The translations under genes and the position numbers were made by a program. A stretch of DNA of 64,000 bases from Rhynchopus euleeides (Eukaryota; Euglenozoa; Diplonemea; Diplonemida; Diplonemidae): the NCBI GenBank assembly GCA_963210315.1, contig OY723241.1, positions 930,001-994,000 of the forward strand, given 5' to 3'. The notes beneath the pieces were generated by a model. That model saw nothing but the letters and a program-made list of their open reading frames with translations. It was not told where the DNA came from and did not search any database. Below are positions 63,759 through 64,000 of this stretch, in pieces; position 1 is the stretch's first letter; every line of letters starts with the position of its first letter.

Positions 63759-64000
63759 CTGTATGTGGGTGCAGTGTGGTGGTGGTGGTGGTGGTGGTGG
63801 CGGTGGCGGTTGAAAGCAGGTGAGGCAACGCCCGACATGCAAGGTAGGCCTGGCCTCTTCGGGGGAGAGCACATCTCACTCCCAACAGAGGGTTTGGGTT
63901 CTAACATCACATTTCTGTGCCGCACATGGCACAGACCCCAAAAATGGAGTGGAGCTGACTCCAAAACAGCGGGGAAAAAATAGTGGCACACACTGGCACG

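Overview
The window is a GC-rich piece of a nuclear eukaryotic genome, most likely from a microbial alga or other protist. Genes are interrupted by spliceosomal introns of about 120-410 bases with GTATG-type donors and CAG acceptors. There are no bacterial operons. Long G/C homopolymers and CA, GT and GGTGT microsatellites are common. DUF4116-type repeats, a mitochondrial citrate synthase with introns, and a sterol C5-desaturase would fit a chromerid such as Vitrella, but that assignment is an inference from gene content only.

Layout. 0-2.4 kb holds short inverted repeats and one copy of a dispersed element. 3.5-10.0 kb carries two tandem citrate synthase genes with apparently identical proteins. 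10.5-12.0 kb encodes a single-exon protein kinase with a C-terminal membrane segment. 15.3-17.4 kb encodes a single-exon bromodomain protein. 19.3-25 kb is repeat-rich: an element with long TTTAAA-rich inverted termini, two copies of a structured RNA-like unit, and the second (inverted) copy of the 1.1-2.4 kb element, split by a palindrome-rich MITE. 26.0-27.3 kb is a sterol C5-desaturase lying between two fragments resembling large-subunit rRNA. A third, diverged copy of the structured unit lies at 28.8 kb. 30.4-34.1 kb is a broken gene with a ubiquitin-like domain and about 25 DUF4116 repeats. 36.7-39.2 kb is an intact 831-residue fusion of the same ubiquitin-like domain and DUF4116 repeats to a Harbinger-type DDE transposase. 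A B-box-like zinc protein gene lies upstream of it. 41-54 kb contains little that can be recognised as coding, but has palindromes and a 0.4-kb tandem repeat. 54.9-56.0 kb is a nitronate monooxygenase-like gene. It is followed by a decayed Helitron helicase, a histone-H2B-like ORF and a 518-residue transposase-like ORF. 59.4-62.4 kb repeats the ubiquitin-like/DUF4116 gene and its B-box-like neighbour. The last kilobase holds the 3' exon of an unidentified minus-strand gene.

Housekeeping genes are few and nearly all on the minus strand: citrate synthase (TCA cycle), sterol desaturase (ER sterol synthesis), nitronate monooxygenase, a kinase and a chromatin reader. The rest is shaped by mobile DNA. 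The two most notable items are the ubiquitin-like/DUF4116/transposase family, with its near-identical 1.5-kb upstream block at two loci, and a roughly 190-nt repeat whose stems are kept by compensatory changes in a diverged copy.
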